Shown: piece after piece, positions 54,091 through 63,885 of the stretch
Numbering within the stretch: position 1 is the first letter of the stretch
Layout: the number at the start of each line of letters is the position of its first letter
DNA from: an uncultured Clostridia bacterium
GTDB lineage: Bacteria; Bacillota; Clostridia; Christensenellales; UBA1242
DNA: 64,000 nt
Assembly (NCBI GenBank): GCA_944380265.1
Contig: CALWGY010000006.1
Coordinates: 1-64,000 of the forward strand
Reading direction: 5' to 3'
Notes under the pieces: generated by a model
What the model was told of the DNA's origin: nothing
The model's database searches: none
The model's input: only the letters and a program-made list of their open reading frames with translations
Made by a program: the position numbers and the translations under genes

Positions 54091-54798
54091 ATGTCAAAAG
54101 TTAGTTCAATTATTTCAAGTTATGTTGTTAGCGTTTTTAATGGACAAATTGAAGGGGTTGTTAGCAACATATTATTTAACGAAAAAAAACGTGCAAAATG
54201 GCTAATACTTAGTCAAAATGATGAGCAGTTTTGGGTGCTAGACACAAGCAAAATTTATAAAATGGGCGATGGCGCTGTTATAATTAAAAATTCAGCTGCC
54301 CTAAACCTTATGGAAAGCAAGGAACTAGAAATTAAAAATTGTTTTAGTCCAATCAACAGCATAATTGTTTCAATTGAAGGCAATTTTTTAGGTTATATTG
54401 CCGACATTGAACTAGATGAAAAATTTAATATAAAAAATTTTGTTTCGCGCGATGGACAAGTGTTTAATTTAGGAAATATTGTTAACATTTCCGACAGTGC
54501 AATTATAACTTGCGAAAATGAAAAGAAACCTAAACTTGGAACATTTAAAGAAAAAGCAAAAATTGAAATACCAAAAAGCAACAATAAAGTTGTTGAAATT
54601 TTAGAAAAAACCGACACAATTTTGCCAAACAGAACAATTATGAACTACAACTTTTTAATTAACCGAAAAGTTTCAAAAAACATTGTTAACTTTAATGGCG
54701 AAATTATAATTAAAGAAAACCAAATTATAAACTCAAAAATTTTAGATATTGCCAGAATTAATGGCAAAATTAGAGAGTTAACAAAATACAGTATTTAG
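54091..54798 (+). CDS. PRC-barrel domain protein (two copies)
   Basis: A 235-residue cytosolic protein. Two PRC-barrel-like segments are seen at about 5-75 (VVSVFNGQIEGVVSNILFNEKKRAKWLIL) and about 78-150 (GNFLGYIADIELDEKFNIKNFV). The C-terminal third is a further small beta region (LINRKVSKNIVNFNGEIIIKENQ). PRC barrels occur in ribosome maturation factors (RimM) and in YlmC/YmxH-type Firmicutes proteins. ATG 54091 is chosen because GGGGG lies 5 nt before it; the frame opens 10 codons earlier without a ribosome-binding site. It is the only plus-strand gene in the right half. Confidence 0.75.
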   Translation: MSKVSSIISSYVVSVFNGQIEGVVSNILFNEKKRAKWLILSQNDEQFWVLDTSKIYKMGDGAVIIKNSAALNLMESKELEIKNCFSPINSIIVSIEGNFLGYIADIELDEKFNIKNFVSRDGQVFNLGNIVNISDSAIITCENEKKPKLGTFKEKAKIEIPKSNNKVVEILEKTDTILPNRTIMNYNFLINRKVSKNIVNFNGEIIIKENQIINSKILDIARINGKIRELTKYSI

Positions 54799-54847
54799 TT
54801 TTAATTTGAAAAATGTTAACATTAAAAATTAAAATAAGTAATAAAAC

Positions 54848-54875
54848 AAAAAATCCCTATTTTAGGGATTTTTTT
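54848..54875. terminator. Shared terminator between convergent genes
   Basis: AATCCCTA / TAGGGATT is flanked by A6 and T7. It lies between the PRC-barrel gene and the MotA/TolQ-like gene and can stop both. Confidence 0.88.
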
Positions 54876-54876
54876 G

Positions 54877-56865
54877 TTATTCTTCATTTTTGTTTATTTT
54901 GTTAGTTCTTGCTTTTGAAGAAACTGTTTTGTTACTTAAATTATCTTGTTGCATTTTATTAACTGCGTCTAAAAGTGAATTAAGCGATGCTTTTTTCCTT
55001 GGTGCTCTAACTGTTTTTGAGCTAACTGGAACTTCACGTTTTAAGCCAGATTCTTTTTCAACTTCTTTTTCAACTTTTTCTAAGTCTTTTGAAATTTTTA
55101 AACCAATATCTTCTGGTTTAACAGTTGTTAAATCAATAGCTTTTTGTTCGTTAATTTTGTTTGCTTTTGCTTTTTCAAACAAATCACTGTTAATTTTTTT
55201 GGTTTGTTCCAAATCTTTTGTTGCAACATCTAAGCTACGTTCAAGTGATGTAACTTTGTCTTTGTATAGGTTAGAGTTTTCTTCTGCAAGTTTAACTCTT
55301 TCTTCCAAATCGGCAATTTGTTTAACAACATCATCAGAAACTTCAACACGTCTGCCATCTTCAAGTTCTTTAACTTCTTTTTTGCTTAGGAAACTTTGTT
55401 TAAATTCAGGAGAAGTTAAGTATTCTTTAAGTTCCTTAACTGCTTTTAGTTCAGCAATTTTAACGTTGTAAGATTCGGTTATGTTTGTTAAATCGGTGTT
55501 TGCCTTTGTTAACTCTTCATTTTTTTGAGCCAATGTTGTTTTAAGTTCATTAATTGTGGTTTCCAAATTTGCTTTATCTTCATTAATTTGGTCAATGTAA
55601 GGTTTGCTTTGCTCTTGCACAGTTTTGCTAATTTGTCCATAAATTTTGTTAGCATAGTTTTTACACTCTGCTTTCATGGCATCTTCGGTAAGTCCTCGCC
55701 TACGATTGATTTCTTCATTTAAAGCATTAATTTCAGCTTGCATATCATCTTGTTGTTTTTGGAAACGAGTTGTTGCAAGTTCGTAATCTTTTTCCAACTG
55801 TTGAAGTTTTGTTTGTTCTTCGTTGTAACGCTTTTTCATGTAGTTGGCTTCAATTTTAATTGTTGTTTGGTTAATTTGTTCTGTAAGTTGTGCAAGTGTT
55901 TCACGTGCTGCTTGTGCTTTACGTTCAAAATCTTTTGTAACTTCATCAAAGTTTTTCTGATAGTTAAACATTTCTGTTTCCTTAGATTGAACTTTTGCAC
56001 TTAAATCACGTTTAACGTTAATATATTTTTCGCATTCTTTCATTGCCCTTTCAAGCAGTAGCGCATTGTCAACACCAAGTTCATCAAAATCGTAATATTC
56101 ATATTGGCTTGCATTAAGTTCGGCTTCTTCTCTTTCACGTTTTTCTTCAATAGCACGTTTTTCCAAATAATCTTGTAAAACAGGAATGCCTTCCTTAATT
56201 TCTTTTTTAGTAAACAACACTTCATAATCAATGAACGCAGGCATTGTTGTGCATGCTTTGTTCATGTTTCTTTCAAATTCATGGAAAGTAAAGTAAAGGT
56301 CGGAAATTATTGATGTGTGTCTTGCACGTAAAAATGCAACAAACAAATATCCCAATGCCAAAATTAAAAGTGGTAACAACAACACTTCAAACAAGAATGT
56401 GTTAAACCTTATAACTTCATCGGCAGCCATTCTGGACATTCCAAGAAGGAATGTTACAACTGCAATTATAATTGTGAATGTTCCACAAGTTGTTGCTGTG
56501 TTTGCATATGCACTTGTTTTGCTTGGTTGGTCAACACATGTGGTTACGTTCATATATTCACTTGGAACCTTATCACGATTTAACATATATTCTTGCCAGC
56601 AATAACGCAAAGTTCGTGGCACACTTTTCATTTTTTCGTTTAACTCCACAATGTTTTCATCGTTAACATAAGGATTTTTTGCAAAATACTTGTTAAGTTT
56701 GTTTATGTTTTTTAAAAGTTTAACTTCATAAGTAAAGCCAGTTCTAATTATGGAAATAATTAACACTAGCAATAACAACCCCAAACTGCCAAAAACTAAA
56801 TAGTCAAAGGTTATGTAATTACTTAATTCTTTTAAAAACGACGTTAGCGAATTAAAAATATTCAT
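54877..56865 (-). CDS. MotA/TolQ/ExbB-like membrane protein with a long coiled coil
   Basis: A 662-residue protein. Three membrane segments lie at about 22-41, 126-146 and 157-178; the layout (one helix, cytosolic loop, two helices) and the segment TSAYANTATTCGTFTIIIAVVTFLLG recall MotA/TolQ/ExbB proton-channel subunits. Residues about 275-560 are a heptad-rich coiled coil (Glu/Lys/Gln/Leu), followed by a basic tail (RAPRKKASLNSLL). ZorA of the Zorya anti-phage system has a comparable channel plus long-tail plan, but no ZorB, helicase or nuclease partner lies nearby. GGAGA precedes the ATG. A cell-envelope or mechanical role is possible; family assignment is moderate. Confidence 0.6.
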   Translation of the reverse strand: MNIFNSLTSFLKELSNYITFDYLVFGSLGLLLLVLIISIIRTGFTYEVKLLKNINKLNKYFAKNPYVNDENIVELNEKMKSVPRTLRYCWQEYMLNRDKVPSEYMNVTTCVDQPSKTSAYANTATTCGTFTIIIAVVTFLLGMSRMAADEVIRFNTFLFEVLLLPLLILALGYLFVAFLRARHTSIISDLYFTFHEFERNMNKACTTMPAFIDYEVLFTKKEIKEGIPVLQDYLEKRAIEEKREREEAELNASQYEYYDFDELGVDNALLLERAMKECEKYINVKRDLSAKVQSKETEMFNYQKNFDEVTKDFERKAQAARETLAQLTEQINQTTIKIEANYMKKRYNEEQTKLQQLEKDYELATTRFQKQQDDMQAEINALNEEINRRRGLTEDAMKAECKNYANKIYGQISKTVQEQSKPYIDQINEDKANLETTINELKTTLAQKNEELTKANTDLTNITESYNVKIAELKAVKELKEYLTSPEFKQSFLSKKEVKELEDGRRVEVSDDVVKQIADLEERVKLAEENSNLYKDKVTSLERSLDVATKDLEQTKKINSDLFEKAKANKINEQKAIDLTTVKPEDIGLKISKDLEKVEKEVEKESGLKREVPVSSKTVRAPRKKASLNSLLDAVNKMQQDNLSNKTVSSKARTNKINKNEE

Positions 56866-57004
56866 ATTCCATTCTCCTATTGTATATTACATAATACTAG
56901 TTGTAGTATAACACAACGAGTTATTATTTACTAACATTTTAAACGCATTAAAAATAAATTTTAAAAAAATTTTATTCCATCATGTTTTTAACAATTGGAA
57001 AATT

Positions 57005-57038
57005 AAAACTTAAAAAGCAACAAAAATGTTTAAGTTTT
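57005..57038 (-). terminator. Possible terminator after addA
   Basis: AAAACTTAAA (57005-57014) pairs with TTTAAGTTTT (57029-57038). It lies about 70 nt beyond the addA stop. The stem has only A-T and two G-C pairs, and there is no clean T run, so the call is weak. Confidence 0.35.
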
Positions 57039-57108
57039 ATGCAATGTTTTGCTACTTTATTTTGTGAAAAATTTTTTAATTTATTGATAAATTTTCAAAG
57101 TTTTAAAA

Positions 57109-60100
57109 TTAAACAATTTCCAAAAACGAACCCATTTCAAACAAATAAAGTTTTGTGGAAACAACCTTAACTTTCATGCCCTTTTCCACTGCTTGTTTGT
57201 AAACTTCAAGTTGCAATGAATATGCATTTATTAATTTTGAAACATCTTTGGTTTTGTTTGTTTTAAAGTCAATTAAAATTGCACTGCCATTATCAACCAA
57301 AATTAAATCCACAACACCTTGAATTAAAATGTTTTGATTAATGTTGCTTGTTTCAACCACATTAGAATATGGTGTTTTTAACAAAAATTGTTGTTCTTTA
57401 AAAATTTTTGTGTTTGCACCAATCAATTTTTTAACTTCATTTTTTGCTTTTATAATTTTGTTAACATCAATGTGCAAAGCAACCTCTGGTTCAATTTGGT
57501 ATGTTTTAATAATGCTTGCAACCTTTTGTTTAACTTCTTCATCACTTTCCACATATGTTAAATTTTGCATAATTTTGTGATATGCATTTCCAATTTTTAA
57601 CGACAAGTTATCCAAAACCGAACCATTAAAATCAACTTGCAAACTAAGTTCGTTTTCATTAACATAATCATCTTCACGCATAAGCCCTGTAACACTGTTT
57701 TTTGTTGCAAGTTTTTTTGAACCAACAGGTTTTGTTAATTCAAAATTTTTAACCAATGTGTTAACAATATCGTTTGAATTTTCGGAAATTATAATTTTGT
57801 TTTTAACGTTTTTTGTGGCATTTGAAATTTGTGAAATGTTTTTAATTTCAACATTTGCAACAACTTCATTTTTATGTGTTAAATTAAAGTTTGGTTTTAA
57901 GTTTATAAACCCCTGCCTGTCACCATTTTTTATGCACTTAAAAATTAAATCTAAAAAGTTGGTGGAAGAAAAAATGTTTTGCTTTGTTCGTAATGCAAAA
58001 TTTTTAAAGTTGTAACAACCTGTTAAAAACAAAAAGTTTCTGGCTCTTGTTAATGCAACATACAATAGCCTAATTTGTTCTTCCAACTGTTCGTTTAAAG
58101 CATAAAGTTTGTTTGCCGATTTTTGAATTGTTGCAACTTCATTTCTGGTTTCGCTGTTTCTTAAATTTATGCCAAGCCCAAGTTTGTTTGTTAAAATTAC
58201 ATCTGATGCATATGTGCTTTTGTTAAAACTTTTGCCCAAATTTGAAAGTATTACGCACGGATATTCTAGTCCCTTAGATTTGTGCATTGTTAAAATTTTT
58301 ACAGAGTTTTCGCCCGACTCAACATTAATAACAAAATCATCTTTCCCTTTAAGTGAGTCCAAAAATTCCAAGCACTTGTTTAAATTAAAATTAAACCCTG
58401 CGTTGTTAAGCAGAAAAACAAACTGCTTAATGTTTTCCGCCATCTGCGCCCCATTTGGAAAACTGGAATAATAGTTAATTAAATCAAATTTAATAACCAC
58501 CCAAGAAACAAGTTCCATAATGCTTGAATAATTCATTCTGTACTTTAATGTGCTTAGTAAGTTCACAAACTTATTTAATTTGTCAAAAAGTGGGGTGTTT
58601 TTGTCAGAACTTAAATATTCAGTTACACAATCGTAAAACCCAACAGTTTTGTTTGTTTGCCTTAACTCGTTTAATTCATCATAACTTAAATTAACAAGTG
58701 GGCTTAAAAGCACATTGCAAACATCAAGGTCGGAATTAACATTGTTTAAAAGTTTTAATAGGCTAAACAATGGTTTAATTTCAATTGTGTTAAAAAGTGT
58801 GGTTTTAATTTGTGCACTAACTGGAATTTGATGAGCCTTTAAAACATCATACAAAGTGTTTACAAAACCTTTGTTATCTCTAACCAAAACTGCAATGTCG
58901 GAATAGTTTATTTTGCAAGTTTGTTTTAATGCAGAATTATAATATTCTTTATTTAAAACATCACAAATTATGTTTGTTACTTCCAATGCTTCGGCAATTT
59001 CATTTTCAATTTTGTCATCATCTTCTTCGGATTGTTCATTTGATTGCCCACTAGTTTTTTCACTTTCCAAAACCTGCGTGTCAATTAATTTTAAGCACAC
59101 TTCTCCACTGTTTTCAGACCCCAAAATTAATTGCGATTCTTTTTGATAGTTAATGCCAATGGTATCTTTTGTTATTAGCGTGTTAAAGCAATAGTTAACA
59201 AAATCAACAACACTTTTGCTGCATCTATAATTTTTGTTTAACAAAATTAGTTGGTTATTTTTTTGTTTTAAAAACTTGTTATATTTGCTTAAAAATATTT
59301 CTGGCATGCATTGCCTAAACGCATATATGCTTTGCTTAACATCACCAATCATGTTTAAGTTGTTGTTGCTAATTTTTAATAAAATATCTTCTTGAATTTG
59401 GTTTATATCTTGATACTCATCAACAAAAATATATTTGTAACTTTTTTTAACTTCATCATTAATTGCACTGTTACACAAAATTTTGTAAGCATATTTTTGA
59501 AGGTCGGAAAAATCTAGTTTGCCAATTTCATTTTTTAAAGTTGTAAATTCTTCTTCGGTTTTTAATGTTATTTCAAACAGTTTTGAATAAAGTTTTTTAA
59601 GCTTATTTGTTGTTGTTTCAAATTCTGATTCTGTTAAATTTATGCAATTAATTTTTGCTTTTGTAACAAACTTTTTAAAGTCGTCAACACAAAATTTTAA
59701 CTCTTCAAAAATGTTTAATAACATAGCATCTTTTGGAGCATATAAGCGTGGAAAACTTAAATTGTTAAGTCGTGTTGCAAACTCGGAATAGTTTTCTGCA
59801 TCAACCACAAATTTTATTTCTGCCTTTAATTGCTTTAAGTAGTTTTGCAATTTTTCATCTGAAATAATGTTTTCAAAATCGCAAATAGTTTTAAAAAATT
59901 TTTGAACGCTTGGTTTGTAGTAATCAAAAACATATTTGCAACATATGTTTAAATTTTCATCTTTATTTAAACACTTGTTAAGCACAAAATTAACATATGT
60001 TTTGCTATCACTTTTTTCGCTTAAAAAATTGTATATGCTAGTTATAATGTTTTTTAATTTTGTTGTGTTTCGTTTATCACTAAAACTTTCATACACTTCA

Positions 60101-60573
60101 TAAAATTCTTCATCTGCATTTTCAACATAATTATTAAAAGTTTTTTCCATTGCTTGGTTAAACAAATTCAAATATTCTTCATTTGTTAAAATGCCAAAAT
60201 TTGGTTCGATGTTAACTTCATAAAAATATTTTGAAACAATTTTTTTGCAAACCGAATGCAGTGTTCCAATGTCGGCAGAAGAAATTAGAAAAAGTTGTTC
60301 ATAAAAATAATTGAGTTTTTCTTCATCAAAGTTTGAATTTGCAATAGCTTGCGCAAGTCCAACATAAAGTTTTTGTTTCATTTCACTTGCAGCGGCTTCG
60401 GTAAAAGTTACCACTAACAAATTGTTTACTGGAACTAAGTCGTTAATTATTAAACTTTTCAATTTTTCAATCATGGTGGTGGTTTTTCCACTGCCAGCCG
60501 ATGCAGAAACCAAAACATCTGTGTTTAGAGTGCTTACAAATTGTTGTTGTTCTGCATTTAGTTTGTTTGCCAT
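57109..60573 (-). CDS. addA: ATP-dependent helicase/nuclease subunit A
   Basis: A 1154-residue UvrD-like helicase with a C-terminal nuclease, the motor and one of the nucleases of AddAB, which processes double-strand breaks for RecA. Walker A is SASAGSGKTT (23-32); motif II is FVDEYQDINQ; motifs V-VI are ILTMHKSKGLEYPCVIL and LYVALTRARNFLFL. The nuclease has GVVDLILVDNGSAILIDFKTNKTKD (the D-x10-D-x-K pattern of RecB-type enzymes). The length is close to the family. It starts 5 nt after the addB stop, so the two are co-expressed. Confidence 0.96.
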   Translation of the reverse strand: MANKLNAEQQQFVSTLNTDVLVSASAGSGKTTTMIEKLKSLIINDLVPVNNLLVVTFTEAAASEMKQKLYVGLAQAIANSNFDEEKLNYFYEQLFLISSADIGTLHSVCKKIVSKYFYEVNIEPNFGILTNEEYLNLFNQAMEKTFNNYVENADEEFYEVYESFSDKRNTTKLKNIITSIYNFLSEKSDSKTYVNFVLNKCLNKDENLNICCKYVFDYYKPSVQKFFKTICDFENIISDEKLQNYLKQLKAEIKFVVDAENYSEFATRLNNLSFPRLYAPKDAMLLNIFEELKFCVDDFKKFVTKAKINCINLTESEFETTTNKLKKLYSKLFEITLKTEEEFTTLKNEIGKLDFSDLQKYAYKILCNSAINDEVKKSYKYIFVDEYQDINQIQEDILLKISNNNLNMIGDVKQSIYAFRQCMPEIFLSKYNKFLKQKNNQLILLNKNYRCSKSVVDFVNYCFNTLITKDTIGINYQKESQLILGSENSGEVCLKLIDTQVLESEKTSGQSNEQSEEDDDKIENEIAEALEVTNIICDVLNKEYYNSALKQTCKINYSDIAVLVRDNKGFVNTLYDVLKAHQIPVSAQIKTTLFNTIEIKPLFSLLKLLNNVNSDLDVCNVLLSPLVNLSYDELNELRQTNKTVGFYDCVTEYLSSDKNTPLFDKLNKFVNLLSTLKYRMNYSSIMELVSWVVIKFDLINYYSSFPNGAQMAENIKQFVFLLNNAGFNFNLNKCLEFLDSLKGKDDFVINVESGENSVKILTMHKSKGLEYPCVILSNLGKSFNKSTYASDVILTNKLGLGINLRNSETRNEVATIQKSANKLYALNEQLEEQIRLLYVALTRARNFLFLTGCYNFKNFALRTKQNIFSSTNFLDLIFKCIKNGDRQGFINLKPNFNLTHKNEVVANVEIKNISQISNATKNVKNKIIISENSNDIVNTLVKNFELTKPVGSKKLATKNSVTGLMREDDYVNENELSLQVDFNGSVLDNLSLKIGNAYHKIMQNLTYVESDEEVKQKVASIIKTYQIEPEVALHIDVNKIIKAKNEVKKLIGANTKIFKEQQFLLKTPYSNVVETSNINQNILIQGVVDLILVDNGSAILIDFKTNKTKDVSKLINAYSLQLEVYKQAVEKGMKVKVVSTKLYLFEMGSFLEIV

Positions 60574-60578
60574 AAATT

Positions 60579-63500
60579 TTAAAAATCCTCGTTTAAATTA
60601 TCTGCCACTTTAACATTTTTAACAACTCTAAAATTGTTTCCATGTTCTTCGTTAAATTTGCACATTCCCAAAAACTCGCAATGCTCACATGCCACAAATT
60701 TGGAAGTTTTTAGTGGCTCAGGTGCAATTTTTCCGTCTTCAATTTGCTTGCATGCATTTAGCACCATATTTGTAACATAGTTAATAATTCTATCAAAATC
60801 TTCGTTAGAAATTAAAATTTTACCCGAAACTTTTCCATCTTTGTTTGTTTTTAGGTTTAACACTCCGCTTGTGTAGTTTGTTTCGTTCATGCGTTTATCC
60901 AACTTTAAAATGTTTGTTATGTTGTTTGAAATAACGCCTTTTAATTTATACAACTCTTCGCCATTGTTTTTTGAAAAAACATTGTTAAGTGGCAAATAGA
61001 ATGTGCCAATTGGTTGCTTGTTTGTTTTTGATTTAACAACATACGCATAAACAATAAGTTGCAGTTTTTTACCACTTGCAATGTCAGTGAAATCACTAAA
61101 ATCGCTTCCGCCAGTTTTATAGTCTATAACCGAAAAACTTTCGTCATCAAAATCAACTCTGTCAATTATGCCATTAATTTGAATTTTTGTTTTTCCGTTT
61201 GAAATTGTGAAATCATTAAACTTTTTTTCTAACCAAAGTGGTTTTAAGGTTGATAAGTTGTTTAGTTTTGTTAATGCATTATTAATCCTTAAAATTTCTT
61301 GTTTCAAACTTTTTATGGCATTTGCATTTTTAGGATTTAATTTTAAGTGTTCATATTGTTTTTTGCTTAAAATTTGGTCTAAAACTTTAACACTTTCATC
61401 TTCCAAATTTGCTGTTTCTGCATTAATTTTTGGCACAATAATTTTAACGTATTCATGCAAAATGTTACCAAATTCACGTGCAGTAAATTCGCTTGTTTCG
61501 GTTTCCTTAATTTTTAAACCATACTTTGCAAAATGAATGAATGGGCACGTGTAAAAGCTTTCAATTTCACTAACATTAATGCCGTTTTTTAGAATTTGGG
61601 TTTGTTTGTTTTGCAAGTTTTCAACTATGTTTGTGTGATTAACATTATTTAACACTTCATCAACATTTTCTTGCACTTTTTTTAATGCACCATAAATGTT
61701 AAAGGTGTTTTCACGAAGTAAGCTTGAATTGTTGGTTTCAAATTGTTTTATGTTTTGAATTAAGTTTGTTTTTGCAAAATTTGGGTTTGTGTTGTTAAAC
61801 AAAAAGTAAGCGTTGTTTGTAAGTTCGGTTTGATAGTCTTGTTGAATATAACTTCCATTAACAAGTTTTAAACCTGGAAACATAACTAAAAAGTTATTAA
61901 TAATTTCGCTAGGCATAACTTTTTCGCCACTAGCACTTTTGCAAACATATGTGCAAACTATGTTTTCAAACTTTAAAAATGTTTCGTACACTTTAAATTT
62001 GTTTCGTTTGTTAATTAAGTTAACTGTTGGTGTTAGTTTTATTTTATTACTTAAACTGTTAATGTCAACATCGGTTATAATGCCCAAGTCCTTTTGAACA
62101 ATTGGCATTTTGCCTTCTTCCATTCCCACAATTATTGCAAATTTCTTTTTTGGCACTTCGCCCTTGATTATGTCGGTTACAAGCACGCTATCAACAATTA
62201 TTGGTGGCATAACAATGTTAATGTTTTCAAAGTAGGCTTTAATTATGTTGAAAGCATCTTTAACAGTTGTTTGGTAACTGCCAAGCACATTAGAAATGTC
62301 GGAAAAGCCCTTATTAACCTTTAACACAACGTTGTTTAATTTGTTGTGTTCCAACACATTGTTTTGTTCCCTATACTCTTTTTGAATTTGGTTGATAAAA
62401 TCGTTTAGTCCAAACTCTTCCGTGAAATTGTTTAACACCAAAATGTAATCTGCCATACATTTTGCAGATTTTAAACTTGTGTTAAGTTTAATAAATATGT
62501 TTAAAATTTCATATATTTCGGTTAACTCTTCATTTTGCATGTGTGGAATTGGAGTTAAAATACTTTTATAGTTAAAGCCCGATTTGTTAACCACATCTTC
62601 AAACAAACTAAGTTTTTGTGTAGTCACGTTTGTGTATAGTCTTAAAAAATTAAATAGTTCTCGTTTGTTATAGTTACTTAAAACCAGTTCAAACAAATCA
62701 AAGTAAAACCTAACAACAATGGAGTTTGTTATTGGTTCGCTTTCATCAAAAAAATATGGGATGTTGTTTTGAACAAACAATTGTTCAAATTTTTGTTTAT
62801 AATCGTTCAAATTTGGGGTTATTATAACAAAATCGTTGTAACTAAGTTTTTTTGTTATTATTAACCACTGAATTTTTTTGATTACAAAATTTGCTTCGTC
62901 ACTTACACTGTTAAATTTGAAAAGTTCTGTGTGTTTTGGTGTGGTGGTGCTTGGTTTAATTTTTATTGAAAACAAGTTGTTGCTAACAACATTAAACTCG
63001 TCGTTAAAGTTTGTTTTACAGTAAATTTTGTTATATTTAATGCCATTAACTTCTGCAAGATTTAACAAATTTAAGTAAACATTATTTAAAAAGATGTTTT
63101 TGTTGTTAAGTTCATCAATGTAACTTACCGCACAAGCAACATTAACACTGGCACTGTTTAATGCCAGTTCCTTAATAACATTGTACATAAGTGGTGTAAA
63201 ATCTTCAAACCCAACAAAATAAAAATGTGTGGTTTTAAAGTTTTGAGTTTTAATTAATTTTGTCAGCAAGTTAAGTTTATTAAAACTATCGGTGTAATCA
63301 TTTTGCAAAAAATCTTCATATTTTTGATATACCAGTTTAATGTCTTCAAGTTTTAAATTTAAGTTTTTGTTTGATGTGTTCAAACTTATTTGATTTGGTG
63401 TTACATTACAACTTTTAAACATGCTTATGGTTTCAAAAATTGTGTTAGAAAAACCATTAAAGTTTAGTGCTTTTTTAATGGTTTTAAATTCCGATTTGTT

Positions 63501-63788
63501 TTCGTTTAAAATTTTTTTGATAATTGTTACACATTCTGGTTTTGTTAACACCCTTTGGTTAATGTTGTTTTCGGCAACAATTTTGTTTGTAAAACGTGTT
63601 AGGGTTGTAACATCAACATCAAAAAAACATTGTTCATTTAAAAACTCAAACAATCCTTCTTCAACTTGCAAAGTCATTCTGTCGGGGGTGAAAATTATGT
63701 GTTTTGCTTCCCCCCTGTTTGCTTGCAAACTATTAAGCATATTTTTTAAACAGCCATCAACTGTTTTTGAATAATATATGTTAAGCAA
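60579..63788 (-). CDS. addB: ATP-dependent helicase/nuclease subunit B, without Walker A
   Basis: A 1069-residue partner of AddA. The C-terminal nuclease has FSVIDYKTGGSDF and the four Cys of the AddB iron-sulfur cluster: Cys748 (YTCPFIHF), Cys1034, Cys1037 and Cys1043 (CEHCEFLGMC). The N-terminal helicase-like fold is present (IIFTPDRMTLQVEEGLFEFL), but the usual start GRSGSGKT is replaced by YYSKTVDGC, so no ATP loop is visible. The start is taken as TTG 63788 because AAGGA is 7 nt before it and the family begins there; an upstream TTG (63815) would add 9 residues. First gene of the addB-addA operon. Confidence 0.92.
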   Translation of the reverse strand: MLNIYYSKTVDGCLKNMLNSLQANRGEAKHIIFTPDRMTLQVEEGLFEFLNEQCFFDVDVTTLTRFTNKIVAENNINQRVLTKPECVTIIKKILNENKSEFKTIKKALNFNGFSNTIFETISMFKSCNVTPNQISLNTSNKNLNLKLEDIKLVYQKYEDFLQNDYTDSFNKLNLLTKLIKTQNFKTTHFYFVGFEDFTPLMYNVIKELALNSASVNVACAVSYIDELNNKNIFLNNVYLNLLNLAEVNGIKYNKIYCKTNFNDEFNVVSNNLFSIKIKPSTTTPKHTELFKFNSVSDEANFVIKKIQWLIITKKLSYNDFVIITPNLNDYKQKFEQLFVQNNIPYFFDESEPITNSIVVRFYFDLFELVLSNYNKRELFNFLRLYTNVTTQKLSLFEDVVNKSGFNYKSILTPIPHMQNEELTEIYEILNIFIKLNTSLKSAKCMADYILVLNNFTEEFGLNDFINQIQKEYREQNNVLEHNKLNNVVLKVNKGFSDISNVLGSYQTTVKDAFNIIKAYFENINIVMPPIIVDSVLVTDIIKGEVPKKKFAIIVGMEEGKMPIVQKDLGIITDVDINSLSNKIKLTPTVNLINKRNKFKVYETFLKFENIVCTYVCKSASGEKVMPSEIINNFLVMFPGLKLVNGSYIQQDYQTELTNNAYFLFNNTNPNFAKTNLIQNIKQFETNNSSLLRENTFNIYGALKKVQENVDEVLNNVNHTNIVENLQNKQTQILKNGINVSEIESFYTCPFIHFAKYGLKIKETETSEFTAREFGNILHEYVKIIVPKINAETANLEDESVKVLDQILSKKQYEHLKLNPKNANAIKSLKQEILRINNALTKLNNLSTLKPLWLEKKFNDFTISNGKTKIQINGIIDRVDFDDESFSVIDYKTGGSDFSDFTDIASGKKLQLIVYAYVVKSKTNKQPIGTFYLPLNNVFSKNNGEELYKLKGVISNNITNILKLDKRMNETNYTSGVLNLKTNKDGKVSGKILISNEDFDRIINYVTNMVLNACKQIEDGKIAPEPLKTSKFVACEHCEFLGMCKFNEEHGNNFRVVKNVKVADNLNEDF

Positions 63789-63885
63789 TGTTTTTTCCTT
63801 TGAGTGTTTTAACAAAAAATTGGTGTTTAAAACTTAACAATATTATATCAAATTTGCACATTTGTTACAATTAACTTTTAATGCC

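Noticed and set aside
54877..56865. Calling the MotA/TolQ-like protein a Zorya defence component
   Set aside because: The partner genes zorB, zorC/zorD or zorE are not in the neighbourhood and the surrounding genes are housekeeping, so only a resemblance is reported.
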